This document shows, in pieces, positions 21,765-33,662 of a stretch of DNA of 64,000 nt (position 1 is the first letter of the stretch; each line of letters begins with the position of its first letter). Below the pieces are notes generated by a model that was not told the DNA's origin, searched no databases, and saw only the letters and a list, made by a program, of their open reading frames with translations. The stretch is from Persicaria tinctoria (Eukaryota > Streptophyta > Magnoliopsida > Caryophyllales > Polygonaceae), in the NCBI GenBank assembly GCA_037127255.1, contig JBANSL010000017.1:43967745-44031744 (forward strand), in the 5' to 3' direction. The translations under genes and the position numbers were made by a program.

Positions 21765-23036
21765 TGAATAGAATAATTGATAGAGACATAAAATCCAATT
21801 AATTTATGATTCGTAATGTTTCGCTAGAAGCCAACTACGATTAATGAGATTAAATTATTTAATTTCATAGCTATTATAAACAGGTCATATGAGATCACAT
21901 ACTTTGAGTTGACGGGATATATAGATCACCGGATTTGATGGTTAATTATTAATATATATGTGATATATTATTAATAAGAAATATTATTTATTTATGAAAT
22001 AAATAATTAGGAAGATATACAAGTGGAGTTATGACATGGGTTAATTAATTAGAGAAGTTACACAATTACGGAGTTATGGCATGTGCGGACATGGCTGTTG
22101 AGATCCGATTAGTAAATGGTTTAGTAACTCCTCCTAATTAAGTGGAATGTAAACTATCCTATTAAAAATAGGATTTACGGATCTCAATTGGTGATAAGAA
22201 AGAAAAGGTTGGTTTTTAAACTTGATTGTTCCTAAAAAAACAGACACGTATGCACAAGGGATTGTTGATATCTTTGTGAGATATATGTGAGTAGACCTCT
22301 CAAACGGGTTATTCGGGTTAGGTCATTTTGGGTTTCGGGTAAAACGGGTTTCGGGTAAAATGGGTTGATTACAACCCGAGTTTGATCGGGTTTCGGGTCA
22401 TTTCGGGTTTGTCAATTTTTTCCTTTTTAAATTAAAAAAATCATGATTTGATAATTTTGCAATAAATTTTAATTATATATATAAAAAATTAATTATATTT
22501 AATTAAAAATTAACCGGGTCAATCGGGTAAAATCGGGTCAAAATTACCGGGTCAATCGGGTCACCGGGTTGAAACCCAAATGACCCGAAAAATTTCCGGT
22601 TTTTCGGGTTCGGATCGAAAAAAATTTCCGGGTCAAAATTTTCGGGTTCGGTCGAAAATTTTCCGGGCGGTCGGAGCGGGTTGTGTTTTGACAGGTCTAT
22701 ATGTGAGTGAAAAGCTTAAGAGAGACCAACGGTTGGTCTTTGTAAGTGCTAATCGCCATCACCATCCCAAACAATTCGATTGTTAGTCTTTTGACTTTCG
22801 TCCTAGCAGTCGAATGTAAAGTAGATCTATACGCCAGGCTCGTGCGGACAAGTAGAGAAGTCGGATTTGAAGCTTTTGTTCTCTTCCGATTCCATTTCGT
22901 TTCAGATCTGGTTCATACATCAACAAGTATATACTATAAACAATGATTGATCTATCAATTGTTCACAAAGATCTTTTAATTAGATGTTCAAAATTGTCCC
23001 GTATTTCCACTTTAAGCATCTAATTTTCCTTCAATT
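21765..23036 (+). mobile_element. Ty1/copia-like LTR (interrupted by a hAT)
   Basis: AT-rich sequence ends at about 23036 and is followed by TTATCAGAGCATC, which matches the primer-binding site complementary to initiator Met-tRNA (TGGTATCAGAGC). No copia coding sequence follows, only about 160 bp of leader-like DNA before an Athila fragment. The left boundary is approximate. Confidence 0.5.
22292..22699. mobile_element. Non-autonomous hAT (408 bp, TSD TATGTGAG)
   Basis: Ends TAGACCTCTCAAACGGGTT and, inverted, TAGACCTGTCAAAACACAAC. Flanked by perfect 8-bp copies of TATGTGAG (22284-22291 and 22700-22707). The body is full of CGGGTCAAAT and TCGGGTTTCGGGT repeats. No coding capacity. Confidence 0.92.
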
Positions 23037-23049
23037 GTTATCAGAGCAT
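23036..23049 (+). other. Primer-binding site, Met-tRNA type
   Basis: TTGTTATCAGAGCATC directly after the LTR-like sequence. Confidence 0.5.
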
Positions 23050-23394
23050 CTTGCATAAATTGATACAATCAATAGATTAATTGTTAATTTTTAATGCGGA
23101 TATTGATTTAATTGGTTGTAAATAAGATATGAATTATTTTGCTAGATTGAAATGAAGATTTTGATTGATTGAAATTTATGAGTTGTGTGATCTAGGAAGA
23201 GGTGGGCGTTGTGCAGAAGTGGGCGTCAACTACGAACGCCCGAGCATACGCTGGAAGAAGAAGGGACTGGAATTCCAGTCGACATCGACTCACTCTCACT
23301 CGACGTCGACTCACTCTCACTCGACGTCGACTCACACCTAGTCGACGTCGGGTCAACTAAGCAACAGTAACAGAAGCCTACCACTTCACTCGAT
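23050..23394. other. Retroelement leader and junction
   Basis: Copia-type leader to about 23200, then Athila-family sequence with tandem CACTCGACGTCGACTCA units (23280-23345). Confidence 0.4.
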
Positions 23395-24356
23395 ATGGAC
23401 TCACCCCCTGTCGATGTCGATGTCGAGTCAACTCACTCGACTCCATCAGTTGCGAAGAAGAAGAAGATGTTGCCTTTCCCATCTAAATCTTTAAAGGACC
23501 CCGCCGAAAAAAAATTCCAACGTTTTGTGAAGATGCTTCAAGGGCTCAACGTCACCATACCATTCACCGTAGCTCTTCATGAGATGTCATCATATGTGAG
23601 GTTCCTCAAGGACATCCTAAGCAAGAAGTGGTCAATTTCTGATATAGCAGAGGAGTGCAGCAAGATGGAATTTCTAGAAAAGAGACAAGATCCAGGGAAA
23701 TTCGCCATCACTATTGGGCTAGGCCAACATTGCTACCAAGCTCTCTACGACCTAGGGGATAGTGTGAGCCTCATGCCTTTATCCATGAGGTCAAAGGTGA
23801 ACGTCAGAGCATTGGAGCCTATGGATATGAAGTTGTATATGACCAACAACAACTATGTCACGCCCATTGGAGTTATTGATGACGTCCTCGTCAAGATAGG
23901 CAAGTTAGTTGGAAATGGATGAGGAATCTACATGTCCTGTGAAATCCTTGGTAGGCCATTCTTAGCAATCGCTGACACCAACATCAGCGTGAGAAAGGGG
24001 ATGCTTACATTTATAATCAGTGATGAGGTGATTGAGTACTCCTTCAAAAAGACCATGGAGAAGCTCGATAGGCAGAATGTCAAATCTATGCATGTCAAGG
24101 GAACCTACATCCCTTGTGGGGAACCAACGATGAGAACTATAACCTTGGAGGAGCTGGAGAAGAGAGCTATGGAAGCCTAGTTGGAGGAGATCGTGGCAAT
24201 CTGGAACCAACACACTAAGATTCCAATCGACATCAACCCACTTCACTCGACATCGACTGAACTTGAGCCAGAACCTGTGCCAAAGCCTAAGTATGGGGTC
24301 GACATCGAGTCATCTCACTTGACATCGAGTGGACTACTCCACATCGACCTATCATC
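23395..24356 (+). pseudogene. Athila-type Gag-protease fragment
   Basis: The retroviral-type aspartic protease of Athila Ty3/gypsy elements. The order is FQRFVKMLQGLNVTIPF.ALHEMSSYVRFLKDIL, then GKFAITIGLG, then the active-site stretch YDLGDSVSLMP (the family has CDLGAS; here Gly-Asp replaces Gly-Ala), then EILGRPFLAIADTNISVRKG. A small deletion shifts the frame near 23910, a stop lies at 24178-24180, and the segment after it (YGVDIESS) carries TCGACATCGAG repeats. It is cut at 24356 by the TGTAATG LTR. It is homologous to 62624-63982 on the other strand. Confidence 0.85.
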
Positions 24357-24627
24357 TGTAATGCCCCGAGATTATGATTTCTGGTTTACGTTTCGAGGGA
24401 TGACACCCCTCGTTGGGATCTTGCGCCCCGAGTATAGGTTGAAGGTTTTAAATTCTAAACTAACGTTTTCAAAGTAGGATTTCATACCCAAATTCGAAGG
24501 GATTTTTTGAATCCCCGAGGAAGTCCCCCGTACATGTCGTAACTCTAAGCGTGGAAAACCGATATTCATGCACATAGCGGAAGTAAAGCGTAAATACAAA
24601 GGTTGCCACGACAGAGCAGGGTCAAAA
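24357..24627 (-). mobile_element. Long LTR, left part (resumes at 42307)
   Basis: Starts TGTAATGCCCCGAG inside the Athila fragment. The sequence is interrupted by CACTA-2 at GTCAAAA and continues at 42307 (CATTCAAATCC), ending TTTACA at 45228. The joined LTR would be about 3.2 kb with TGTAA/TTACA inverted tips. The adjacent TTATCCACCTCT (a PPT complement) at 45229 puts the element body to the right, on the minus strand. This fits the Del/Tekay chromovirus style of long LTR. Confidence 0.65.
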
Positions 24628-24829
24628 CACTACCAAAAAAAAATTGCTTTTGCTACCGAATCTTAGAAACGGTAAGGATTTGCCGTCACAAATAAATGTT
24701 TTTTGCGACGGTTGTGCAACGGTGTTCGCTCTGTTCACAACTTTTAGCCAAACTTTGCCACAACTAAGTTGTTTCCGTTTCAAAATAACAAGTTTTATCA
24801 ATTAAAAAAAAAAGGAAAACTCTTTACCA

Positions 24830-25680
24830 TCCTCTCTTATCTCATTCTTTGCCGCCTCCCATTACCTCTAACTCTGACTCCTTTTTTCATTTTCTCAGAT
24901 CCAGATCTAGAATCCCTCTCACTCCCAACTCCTCCTCCATTAATCTCCTCTTCCATAAGAAGCTTAGAAATCAAATGCTTGAAATCCAAAAGGAAACCCT
25001 AATTTATGAGAAATCGAAAGAACAAGAGACGAAGAGACGAAATGGTAAGATTTGAGCTAGTGATAAATTTGTTCCTTGTTTACCGTATCATCACTTGTTC
25101 TTCTCCCTCTTATGTTTTTGTTTGCAACCTGATACTTCAACTCCGGGCTGCATCTGCACATCCTCTCGTGTCGTCTTCACCCGAGTCAGAGGCCGCTACA
25201 CTCCCCAATTTGTACATAATAAGCTCCTCTCATATCTCTCCCCTTTCGTTCTTCTTAGCTATTATGTAGACATCTAAATCTGATTTCGACTAATTGATTT
25301 CTTAGGTACTGGAGCTGCAGGAAAGAAGAGTGGTCAAGGGTGGCATTGTCAGATGCCATAGTGGCCAATGGGTGTTTGTAAGTTTAGGGATGCATGCGAG
25401 ATACCAGAGGAAACCTAATTGGCAGTATTCGGTGACATCTGGTTCGGATTTTCAAATAAAAACAGCTGGGGGTTGGGAACTTGGAGTAGAACGACACTTA
25501 TGCGCTCAGGCTCCTCTATTCCACTTCTCCGCTGCCGTGCAACAGTCCATGTATGGTCACTCGTGCTCATTACTTCTCACGTCCATTCAGATGCTCACTT
25601 GTGTCTAGGTTTTCTTTTCCGCGGTTCTGCCCCTTTGTCTTTGTCCCTGTCCATGAAATTGCTAAGCCATTATTGAGATT
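24830..25680 (+). other. Gene-like segment in CACTA-2, unrecognised
   Basis: Pyrimidine-rich leader, then ATG immediately followed by GTAAGATT (25041), and a later acceptor TTTCTTAG before GTACTGGAGCTGCAGGAAAG (25306), look like the first exons of a captured gene. The following frame (MVLELQERRVVKGG...) is not one I recognise. Confidence 0.3.
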
Positions 25681-26135
25681 CCTTGTGCTCTGATGTTCCA
25701 TTTGTGATTTTATATGGAATTACTATGCAATTTTGCATTTGTTTAGTTCTATAATTTACAATCGTACATGGTGTTTGATAGTTGAGTTCTATACTCTGTT
25801 TGATCAAAATTTCAAGTTAGTCACCATTTAGTCTTCAATCAAACATTTTAGAATATTTTTTTTTTGGAAAATAAAAAAGATTATGACATTTGGCAAAGAC
25901 CATTCAGCATATATCTATATGCATCTTGGGTAACCATTCCGCATACGTTGGTAAACATCCTCAAGGGAGTATAGATTTTTAAACACTAGAGTCATACCTA
26001 GTGCTCGTAGTTCATATATTAGCAAGATATGTATGATGTAGGTAGCTTGTCTACATTGATTGGGAGCCAAATTCTCCACAAAAATCTTTCATTTGCATAT
26101 AAAATTCATTCTCAGCGTTATAAACACACACATAT
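25681..26135. other. No gene seen
   Basis: AT-rich interior of CACTA-2 up to the gypsy insertion point. TSD CATAT at 26131-26135. Confidence 0.5.
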
Positions 26136-28456
26136 TGATACATTTGGGATACCCGATCCTTCGCCTTTGGGTTCAAGATCAAGAACCACGCCGTATATTT
26201 GTCTGATCTTGCAATGCTCTTTCGATATCTCTTGATTAACAATTAAATTAAACTAATTAATAACTAAATAAAACAATTGTCTTAACTTAAGAAATTCAAG
26301 TTATTAACAACAAAGGAAATACTTAATTAAATTGAAACTAATTAACAAAAGTGACAAAAAGGGAAAGCAAGGGAAACAAGGGTCTGGAAGCGCGCGACAA
26401 TGGCGATAGAACTGGGCTTGCTTGCTGGAGGGATTGCCAAGCACAAAGGAGTAATTCTCTTCAGGTTGTGCGGACGCGGATGTTGCTGGTAGCGAGACAT
26501 TGCGCGCGAGAGGGAGAGACACCGAGAGAGCGAGATAACGCGCGCCTCAGGGATTCGGTAGGACCAGACGCGAAACGAGCCTCGGGAGCGAAGCGCCTGG
26601 AATGCCGCGAGGGTTCTCGGGAGGAGGGTGTGTTCTCGGGATGATGCCAGCGAGCAGGGCGAGAGAGCGACAACGAGATCCGAGGGTGCCAGGGATGCAG
26701 GGGCTTGGGCGCGCGCGACGACGATGGAGCCGCGCTCACAGGGAGCGAGCCGAGAAGCCGGTGTCACCAAGGGTTGTCGAGTCTTTTTCTTGCGATGGAT
26801 CTAAAAATACAGGGTTGTGTTTAATTATTTTTTTATCAAAGTTGATCAAGATGACGCTGATGATGATGGTTGATGGTGTTTGGATGAATGCCGAAGACCA
26901 TAAGAGCCTTTGAGATTGATAATCGAGAACCCTATAATCCTATAAAGGGGTTTCTCAATTCTAATTCAATCTAAGAAATTCAAAGTACATGTGTTTGTTT
27001 AAATAGAAAAGCAATGGAAGATCTAACCAATCCTTCCTTGCAAAGGAAAGGGTTTTGGATAGATCTAAACTATCTAAAGATAAATATAATAGCTTTAAGA
27101 TAGAAATAAACCTAAGAAGATATAATACTAAAACTTATGGAACAAGATTTATCTAGAAGAGATAAAATCTTGTACATTTTTCATCTAATTGCATAAAATA
27201 ATAATTAATTAATTAAGTAGATAGAAACCGGCCCAAGCATAAGAGCAACTCGGCCCATCCACTCGACAAGGTTCTAGGCCCACTTAGGCGTGGCCACGGG
27301 TTACGGGTCAACCCGTGACCCGCCGGGTCGTACGGGTCAATGACCCGCCGGGTCCGAGTTGACGGGTTGGCGGGTGGGGACGGGTAGCGGGTTAGGGTTA
27401 GGGTCGGGGAATCCGTGACCCGTGACCCGGCGGGTTGGCGGGTCAACCCGCTTTTTAAAAATTTGTTTTTTTTTGAAAAATTTATTTTTAATAAAATAAA
27501 TTTATAATATTATGTAAATTATTCTTAAAATAACTCACAATAATACATAAACTAATATGCAATGTGCAATGCGAGACAAATAAACCCCATCATTCTCCTT
27601 TTATAGACTTGGAAGTCTTCCTTCCTTCCCCTCATTTCCAATGTGGGACAAAGACTTTGTCCCACATCGAAAATATGGAGTTAGAATGAGAAGGCATGGG
27701 GCTATATATATGTATCCCACTACCACATTTCTTCCACTTCACTTGTTTCCTACATTTCCTACATTTGAAATTAACTTGGAAATGAAGTTTGAGAAATATA
27801 TTCTCATATTTTTTTCTCTTACATCACACAATGAAATTATTGTGGATGAAAGAATTAATATGGAGATATAATCTTCCTACATTTTTAACACTTCATATCA
27901 AAGTGATAAAATGTGTTGTGAAGATAAAATCTTTACATATTATTTATTTATTTATTTTAATAGTCATTTTTAAAAAAAAAAGATTTTTTTTTAAAAATAA
28001 TGTAACCCGTCGGGTCAACGGGTCGACCTGAACCCGTCAACCCGTGAGATTTACGGGTTAGGTTTCGGGTCGGCCAACCCTGACCCTTGACCCGGCGGGT
28101 CAAACCCGTCGACCCGGCGGGTTCGACCCGTGGCCACGCCTAGGCCCACTCGACTAGAAGTGATCTTCAATGATCCATGGAGATGCCGAGTAAGGTTGAT
28201 TCATGGCGGGTGCTGACGAGTCTTCATGAGCTCCATGTGTGGATGCAAGCTCACTTCTTGTTCCGGTGGTGTAGTCCTGAGTCAAGTGATCCAAGGTGGC
28301 CTGAACCATTTCTCCAATGTTCCTTGGGAACTGACAAGAAGGGCTTTGATTGCATCTTGAATTCTCTTGGCCCTTGCACGAGTGATAGGACCATCGAACG
28401 GAACCTTCATATTGTCCTCAATGTCACCAGGAGTCATCGATAATTGTACTGCATCA
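26136..28456 (-). repeat. 3' LTR of the gypsy element (contains a hAT)
   Basis: About 1455 bp without the hAT insertion. Roughly 90% like the partner at 32476. GC-rich middle (26400-26780) gives overlapping spurious frames on both strands. The last codons of the integrase frame lie inside it. Confidence 0.88.
27285..28142. mobile_element. Non-autonomous hAT (858 bp, TSD GGCCCACT)
   Basis: Ends TAGGCGTGGCCACGGGT, inverted at 28142. 8-bp flanks GGCCCACT on both sides (27277-27284, 28143-28150). Subterminal tracts of GACCCGCCGGGTC. The AT-rich centre contains a perfect 27-nt palindrome centred on 27654. Confidence 0.93.
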
Positions 28457-29170
28457 TTCTCCTCCACTTGACTTCGACTTGTCCTCAAATCGTCGTCAGA
28501 GTCATCGTCAGGCACGAACAAGGATAGATCGGTGACGTTGAATATAGAATGGACGATGTACTTATCGGAAGGGAGATCCAGCTTGTATGCATTAGGACCC
28601 ATCTTTTGAACCATTCTGAATGGTCCATCTCCCCTAGGGTCCAACTTAGATTTCCAGTTTTGCGGAAACCTATCCTTCTTGAGATGCAGCCATACCAGAT
28701 CACCAACGTTGAACTGCACATCCTTGCGAGGTTTGTCCTTCGCGGCCTTGTATTGCGCAGTCTTTTTCTCCAGTTGCACCTTGGTACGCTCATGCAGGCG
28801 CTTGATGAAGTCCACTTGCTTAGCTGCATCCATGCTCTCCTTATCCTTGAGTGGCTGAGGCATCATGTCCACTAGGGTCAGTGGGTTTCGGCCATAGACT
28901 ACCTCGAAGGGGGTATGTCTTGTTGCATAGTGCCTACACATGTTATATGCAAATTCTACAAATGGTAGGCATTCTTCCCACCTCCGGAGATTTGTTCGCA
29001 GCATTACTCTAAGGAGAGCCTCAAGAGTTCTATTTGTGACCTCAGTTTGACCATCAGTTTGTTGGCAACAAGAAGTAGAAAATAGCAATTTTGTACCCAA
29101 CATAGACCATAAAGTTTTCCAAAAAGAGCTTAAGAATTTAGAGTCACGATCAGAAACTATAGACAAAAGC
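28282..29170 (-). pseudogene. Ty3/gypsy integrase, C-terminal half
   Basis: The frame starts SIVSDRDSKFLSSFWKTLW, then QQTDGQTEVTNRTLEALLR, RRWEECLPFVEFAYN, TPFEVVYGRNPL, and the C-terminal GDLVWLHLKKDRFP, KLDPRGDGPFRMVQKMG, FNVTDLSLF. It keeps the second Asp of the DDE core (SDRD) and the E of the NRTLE/EAL region, but everything before SIVSD is replaced by foreign sequence. The last 58 codons (from about LSMTPGDIED) lie within the 3' LTR, and the frame stops at 28282; a shifted frame could run on to about 28155. Confidence 0.85.
28457..28469 (-). other. Polypurine tract of the gypsy element
   Basis: AAGTGGAGGAGAA immediately before the LTR start TGATGCAGTAC on the minus strand. Confidence 0.7.
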
Positions 29171-29171
29171 C

Positions 29172-29478
29172 GGTTGAATCCTAGGGTTGTGGAAGAACCC
29201 TAGGCGAGGACGTAGGCCAAGTTCATGCCGAACCTCATAAACAATTCATTGCGTCCTTTACTTACTGCTTTACCATATTTCCGCACTTGTTTCGAATTGT
29301 ATAACTTGTTTGTGATTCAGGTTTCCAGAGAAAAGATTAAGTCTAATCTCAAAGGGTTTTGTGAACATTTCAAAAGTCTTGAGATTATCTGCGAAAAACC
29401 GGGTTACTATATTCAACCCCCTTCTAGAGTATCTTTATATTACTTTGTTATACATTGTCGAACCTTCACTATTCCTTC
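29172..29478. other. Foreign 307-bp segment replacing RT and RNase H
   Basis: Between the protease and integrase frames lies unrelated noncoding sequence with 'ctatattcaacccccttctagag', which resembles the end of a Ty1/copia LTR. An inverted pair (GAATCCTAGGGTT / AACCCTAGGC) is at its left border. Confidence 0.5.
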
Positions 29479-30221
29479 AAAACAGCTTGAGGCGAAAGGG
29501 GTAAGAGAGTAACTCTCCTCCCATCAAAGGTGAAGGCATATGTATTCGTACGACCATCATGAATCACAGAACGATCATATAACCAAGGACGGCCTAACAA
29601 GATATGACTACAATCCATGCGAGCGACATCACATAACACTTTATCATGATATAATCCAATAGAAAATGAAACTAAACATTGTTTGGTGACCATTATATCA
29701 GATCCATCATTAGGTATGCCATTTAAACCATAGTGAGTAGCTCTAGGAGTAGTAGTTAAATGGAGGAAATCTACTACTTTTTCATTGAAGAGATTGCAGC
29801 AACTCCCACCATCGATGATGACGCTTAAGGTAGCCTCGCGAACCACACACTTGGTGTGGAAGATTTTCTCCCTTTGATCAGCCAAGGGAGACTTCTGAAT
29901 GTGTAGGACCCGCCGATTGACAGGGCAGAGGACGTCGTCGAACTCTGTAGTGTCGATTTCTCCATTGGGCTCAAACGACTGGTCTTTCTCCACTTCACTT
30001 GAAATTACATGGTCCTCGACAATCTCCTCCTCATAGTAGTGGTCCCCCAAATCATTGAGAATTATCTTCCTTTTCTGAGGGCATTCGCGAGAGACATGTC
30101 TAGAACCACTACAAGTGAAGCAGCGGATGTCTTTTGTGCGCTCCTTAGATGATGTAGAAACCCTTATAGTTTCAACCTGATAACCCTGTTGAGGTGAGTT
30201 GGAAACTCCCTTTTGCTTCAT
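29479..30221 (-). pseudogene. Gypsy nucleocapsid and protease
   Basis: Minus strand, in order: zinc knuckle CFTCSGSRHVSRECP (CX2CX4HX4C), an acidic linker (DHYYEEEIVEDH), then the protease with VIIDGGSCCNLFNEKVV (DGGS active-site form seen in plant chromoviruses) and ILLGRPWLYDRSVIHDGRTN. The frame itself is open for 250 codons but continues into foreign sequence at 29478 and lacks RT. Confidence 0.88.
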
Positions 30222-31498
30222 AGGAGGGTTAGTAGTAGATCTAGATTGACCAGAAGAGTTAAAAGGGACAAACCTGTTAGCTTGGGAGGTCTGGTCGAAT
30301 CTTGTCCTCTAGCGTAGCTGCTGCTGGTCATACAAAAGTTGTGCTTTACGACATAAAGTGTTAATATATCTAATAGAATGAATAGCCAAAGGATTTTTAT
30401 ATAGAGACATTAAGACCAGAAAGAAATTGGGTACATAAAGAACGTTTACTAAGATATACATTAGCCTGATGAGAGAGTCGTTCGAGCTCATCTCAGTAAT
30501 CCATGAGTGAGCGAGCTCCTTGGTGGCAAGAAGCTAGTTGCATCCTCATGGTCTCCGTGTACTCCTCAAGCACATGTCTTTTCTCAGAAGATAGCGAAGT
30601 TGTGGCCAAGTCTCAACTGGTTGCTTGTCCTAACGACGACGCATCTCACGAGTGCGGAACCACCAGATACGAGCTTTACCTATCAAATGCAATATAACAA
30701 CTTCCAACTTCTATGTTTCCTCATAACGCAGATGTTCAAGCAAATAGTCAGTATGAATTTCCCAAACAAGATAAGATTCAAGATCAATGGTTCCATCAAA
30801 AGTTTCTAACTTAAGCTTAACATCACGACGTTGTATAGCTTGTGCATTATCAAATCTAGGACGACCAAAATTAGGAGGAGGTAAATCATCAAAGTTAGGG
30901 TCTACCTCATGGAATGCGTCCTCCAAATGGGGTGTGTCGCGCAGATCAGCGTTGTTGTGGCTGTCATCCCAGTTAGATCTGATGAACAACGGATTCGTGT
31001 GCTGTTGATTATGCCGGGGTGGCCGGTCGTGCTGGTGAAGCCCTCTAGATGATCATTATCATTCTCTCCATTGAAAGGGTTACAAGTTGCAGACTTAAGT
31101 TTAAAATGCAATTGACTAGAAGGGGGTGATTGACCAGCATAAGAAGAGTTACTTATAGGAGGGTTATTACCTGTAGGTGGTATATTACCTGAAGAAGGTG
31201 TGTTATTTGACGGAGGCGGCTTACCCCCCGAAGGAGGTGTAGATTCAGAAGCCTCCATCTGTTTGGACTCCTCAAATTGCCGTGTAACTGCCTGTTTGAT
31301 CAGGTCGGAGTAATAAATGCGATCCTCAGAACGTTCGACCTTTCAACGATTTTCAGAACGTTCGGCAGTCTCAGCCAGCTCCTTGCGCATGGCCAGGGTT
31401 GAGGCTTGTACGACAGAGTTAATAATAAACTGCATCTCAGAAGCAGAAATGCTAGTAGGTGGGGTAGGGGAAGGGTTAGGGTCGCTATCGTTCGTCAT
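30222..31498 (-). pseudogene. Gypsy gag, broken
   Basis: The start codon is at 31498 (MTNDSDPNPSPTPPTS...EMQFIINSVVQ), with an in-frame TGA after AERSENR (about 31342). The frame then resumes through QMEASESTPPSGGKPPP and, after shifts, VKLKLETFDGTIDLESYLVW near 30800, the typical capsid start of chromovirus Gag. Several frameshifts and stops follow before the zinc knuckle. Confidence 0.75.
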
Positions 31499-32475
31499 GT
31501 TCCTACAATATCAGAAGAGCAACAAGTAACAAAGTAAAGACCAAAAACCAAGTAATGCAATATTGAAGACAGTAAGTCAAAATCAAATTCAAGCAATTCC
31601 CTTGGACATAGAATTTTGCAATATTGAAGACAGCAAGTCAAAATCAAATTGCAAATTAAATCAGCCACAAGTCGGATATCAATGATAGCAAGTACAAACA
31701 AGCGGCTAATGTGTACAGAATAAGATATACTGTGTGATGCTCGAAATATATGAATATGTAGCAATCAACAATAGCAATCACAAGGGCAATCAAGTGCACA
31801 CACTCCGTCAACTATTATCTGGCGGTTGCAACATGGTTCAGAAAGAGAGGTGTGTGACCAACGCTCCAGTGTCGGAAAAGCATAAAATCATACAAAGTAG
31901 GGTTCTTATGTAATGCTTTAAACCAAATAGATCATCTAACAAGTAGCAAAGAAAAGAAATAACAATATGTAATGAGGTATGCTTTTTTTTTTAATGCTCT
32001 CGGCTTTCTGTTTTGTTTTTTTTGTTGGCTACCAAATAGCTACGTAATGTTGCTAGTATGCGGCAGAAGATGCCAAGAAGAACGAAAATAAAAAACATTA
32101 AAAATAAAAGTACGCTACGATGATATAAAAGTAAGATAAAATAAAGAAAAAAGAAAAATAGGCTAGAATTGGAGAAATTAGGGTTCTTTAGTGGTGCAAA
32201 TTCATATCATGCTTAAATCCAAGAATCACATTCATAGGCATGATATGTAGCAACAAGGAATAAAAGATCAAAACTTGCAATAAAGAACTCAATATCTTCC
32301 AAATTAAAGATCCAAACAAGAAAGAACTATAATAAAGTTCCAATTTTTAGGGTGAATGATAAAGATATAAATTTTATGCAGCGGGAATGGTGAAAAATAA
32401 GGCACGAAAATAAATCACTCAAGTAAAGAATCAAAAGAGTAAAGAGCTTGCATACACTTGAAATCCGATACCACT
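31499..32475 (-). other. Gypsy leader and primer-binding site
   Basis: A noncoding leader, with two copies of 'agtcaaaatcaaatt' at about 31573 and 31637. Directly after the LTR (32475 downward) the minus strand reads AGTGGTATCGGATTTC, a PBS related to the Met-tRNA type TGGTATC. Confidence 0.65.
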
Positions 32476-33662
32476 TGATACGTTTGGTATACCCGATCTT
32501 GCGCCTGTGGGCTCAAGATCAAGAACCACGCCGTATATTTGCCTGATCTTGCAATGCTCTTCCGATATCTCCTTATTTTTAATTGAATTAAACTAATTAA
32601 TAACTAAATAAAACAATTGTCTTAACTTAAGAAATTCAAGCTATTAACAACGAAGGAAATACTTAATTAAATTAAAACTAAATAACAAAAGTGACAGAAA
32701 TGGAAAGCAAGGGAAACGAGGGTCTGGAAGCGTGCGACAATGGCGACGGAACTGGGCTTGCTTGCTGGAGGGATTGCCGAGCACATAGGAATACTTCTCC
32801 TCAGGGTCTGCGGACGCGGATGTTGCTGGTAGCGAGACATTGCGCGCGAGAGGGCGAGACAGCGCGCGTCTCAGGGATCCGGTAGGATCAGACGCGGAGC
32901 GAAGCGTATGGAATGATGCGAGGGTTCTCGGGAGGAGGGTGTGATCGCTGGGCGAGTGACACCGATGCCAGAGAGCGGGGCGAGAGAGCGACAGCGAGAT
33001 CCGAGGGGGTCGGGGATGCGGGAGCGAAGACGTGCGAGCATAGGGGCTTGCGCGCGTGCGGCGACGATGGAGCCGCGCTCGCAGGGAGTGAGCCGGGACG
33101 CCGGTGTCACCAAGGGTTGTTGAGTCTTTTTCTTGCGATGGATCTAAAAATCCAAGGTTGTGTTTAATTAATTTTTTATCAAGGTTGATCAAGATGACGA
33201 TGATGGTGATGGGTGATGGTGTTTGGATGAATGCCGAAGAACATAAGAGCCTTTGAGATTGATAATCGAGAACCCTTTAATCCTATAAAAGGGTTTCTCA
33301 ATTCTAAGTCAATCTAACAAATTCAAAGTACATGTGTTTCTTTAAATAGAAAAGCAATGGAAGATCTAACCAATCCTTCCTTGCAAAGGAAGGGGTTTTG
33401 GATAGATCTAAGCTATCTAAAGTTAAATAAAATAGCTTTAAGATAGAAATAAACCTAAAAAGATATAATTCTAAAACTTATTGAACAAGATTTATCTAGA
33501 AGAGATATAATCTTGTACATTATTCATCTAATTGCATAAATAAACAATTAATTAATGAAGTAGATAGAAACCGGCCAAAGCACAAGAGCAACTCGACCCA
33601 TCTACTCGACAAGGTCCTAGGCCCACGCGACTATAAGTGATCTCGAGTGATCCATGGAGATG
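32476..33662 (-). repeat. 5' LTR of the gypsy element, main part
   Basis: TGATACGTTTGG at the left. Interrupted at 33662 by the Athila-like element and resumed at 40060-40312. The joined length is about 1440 bp, close to the partner (1455 bp). Confidence 0.88.

Noticed and set aside
26342..26913. Overlapping Arg/Ser-rich frames near 26.3-26.9 kb and 32.6-33.2 kb
   Set aside because: They lie in the GC-rich part of the two LTRs of the gypsy element and are not conserved as protein between the copies.
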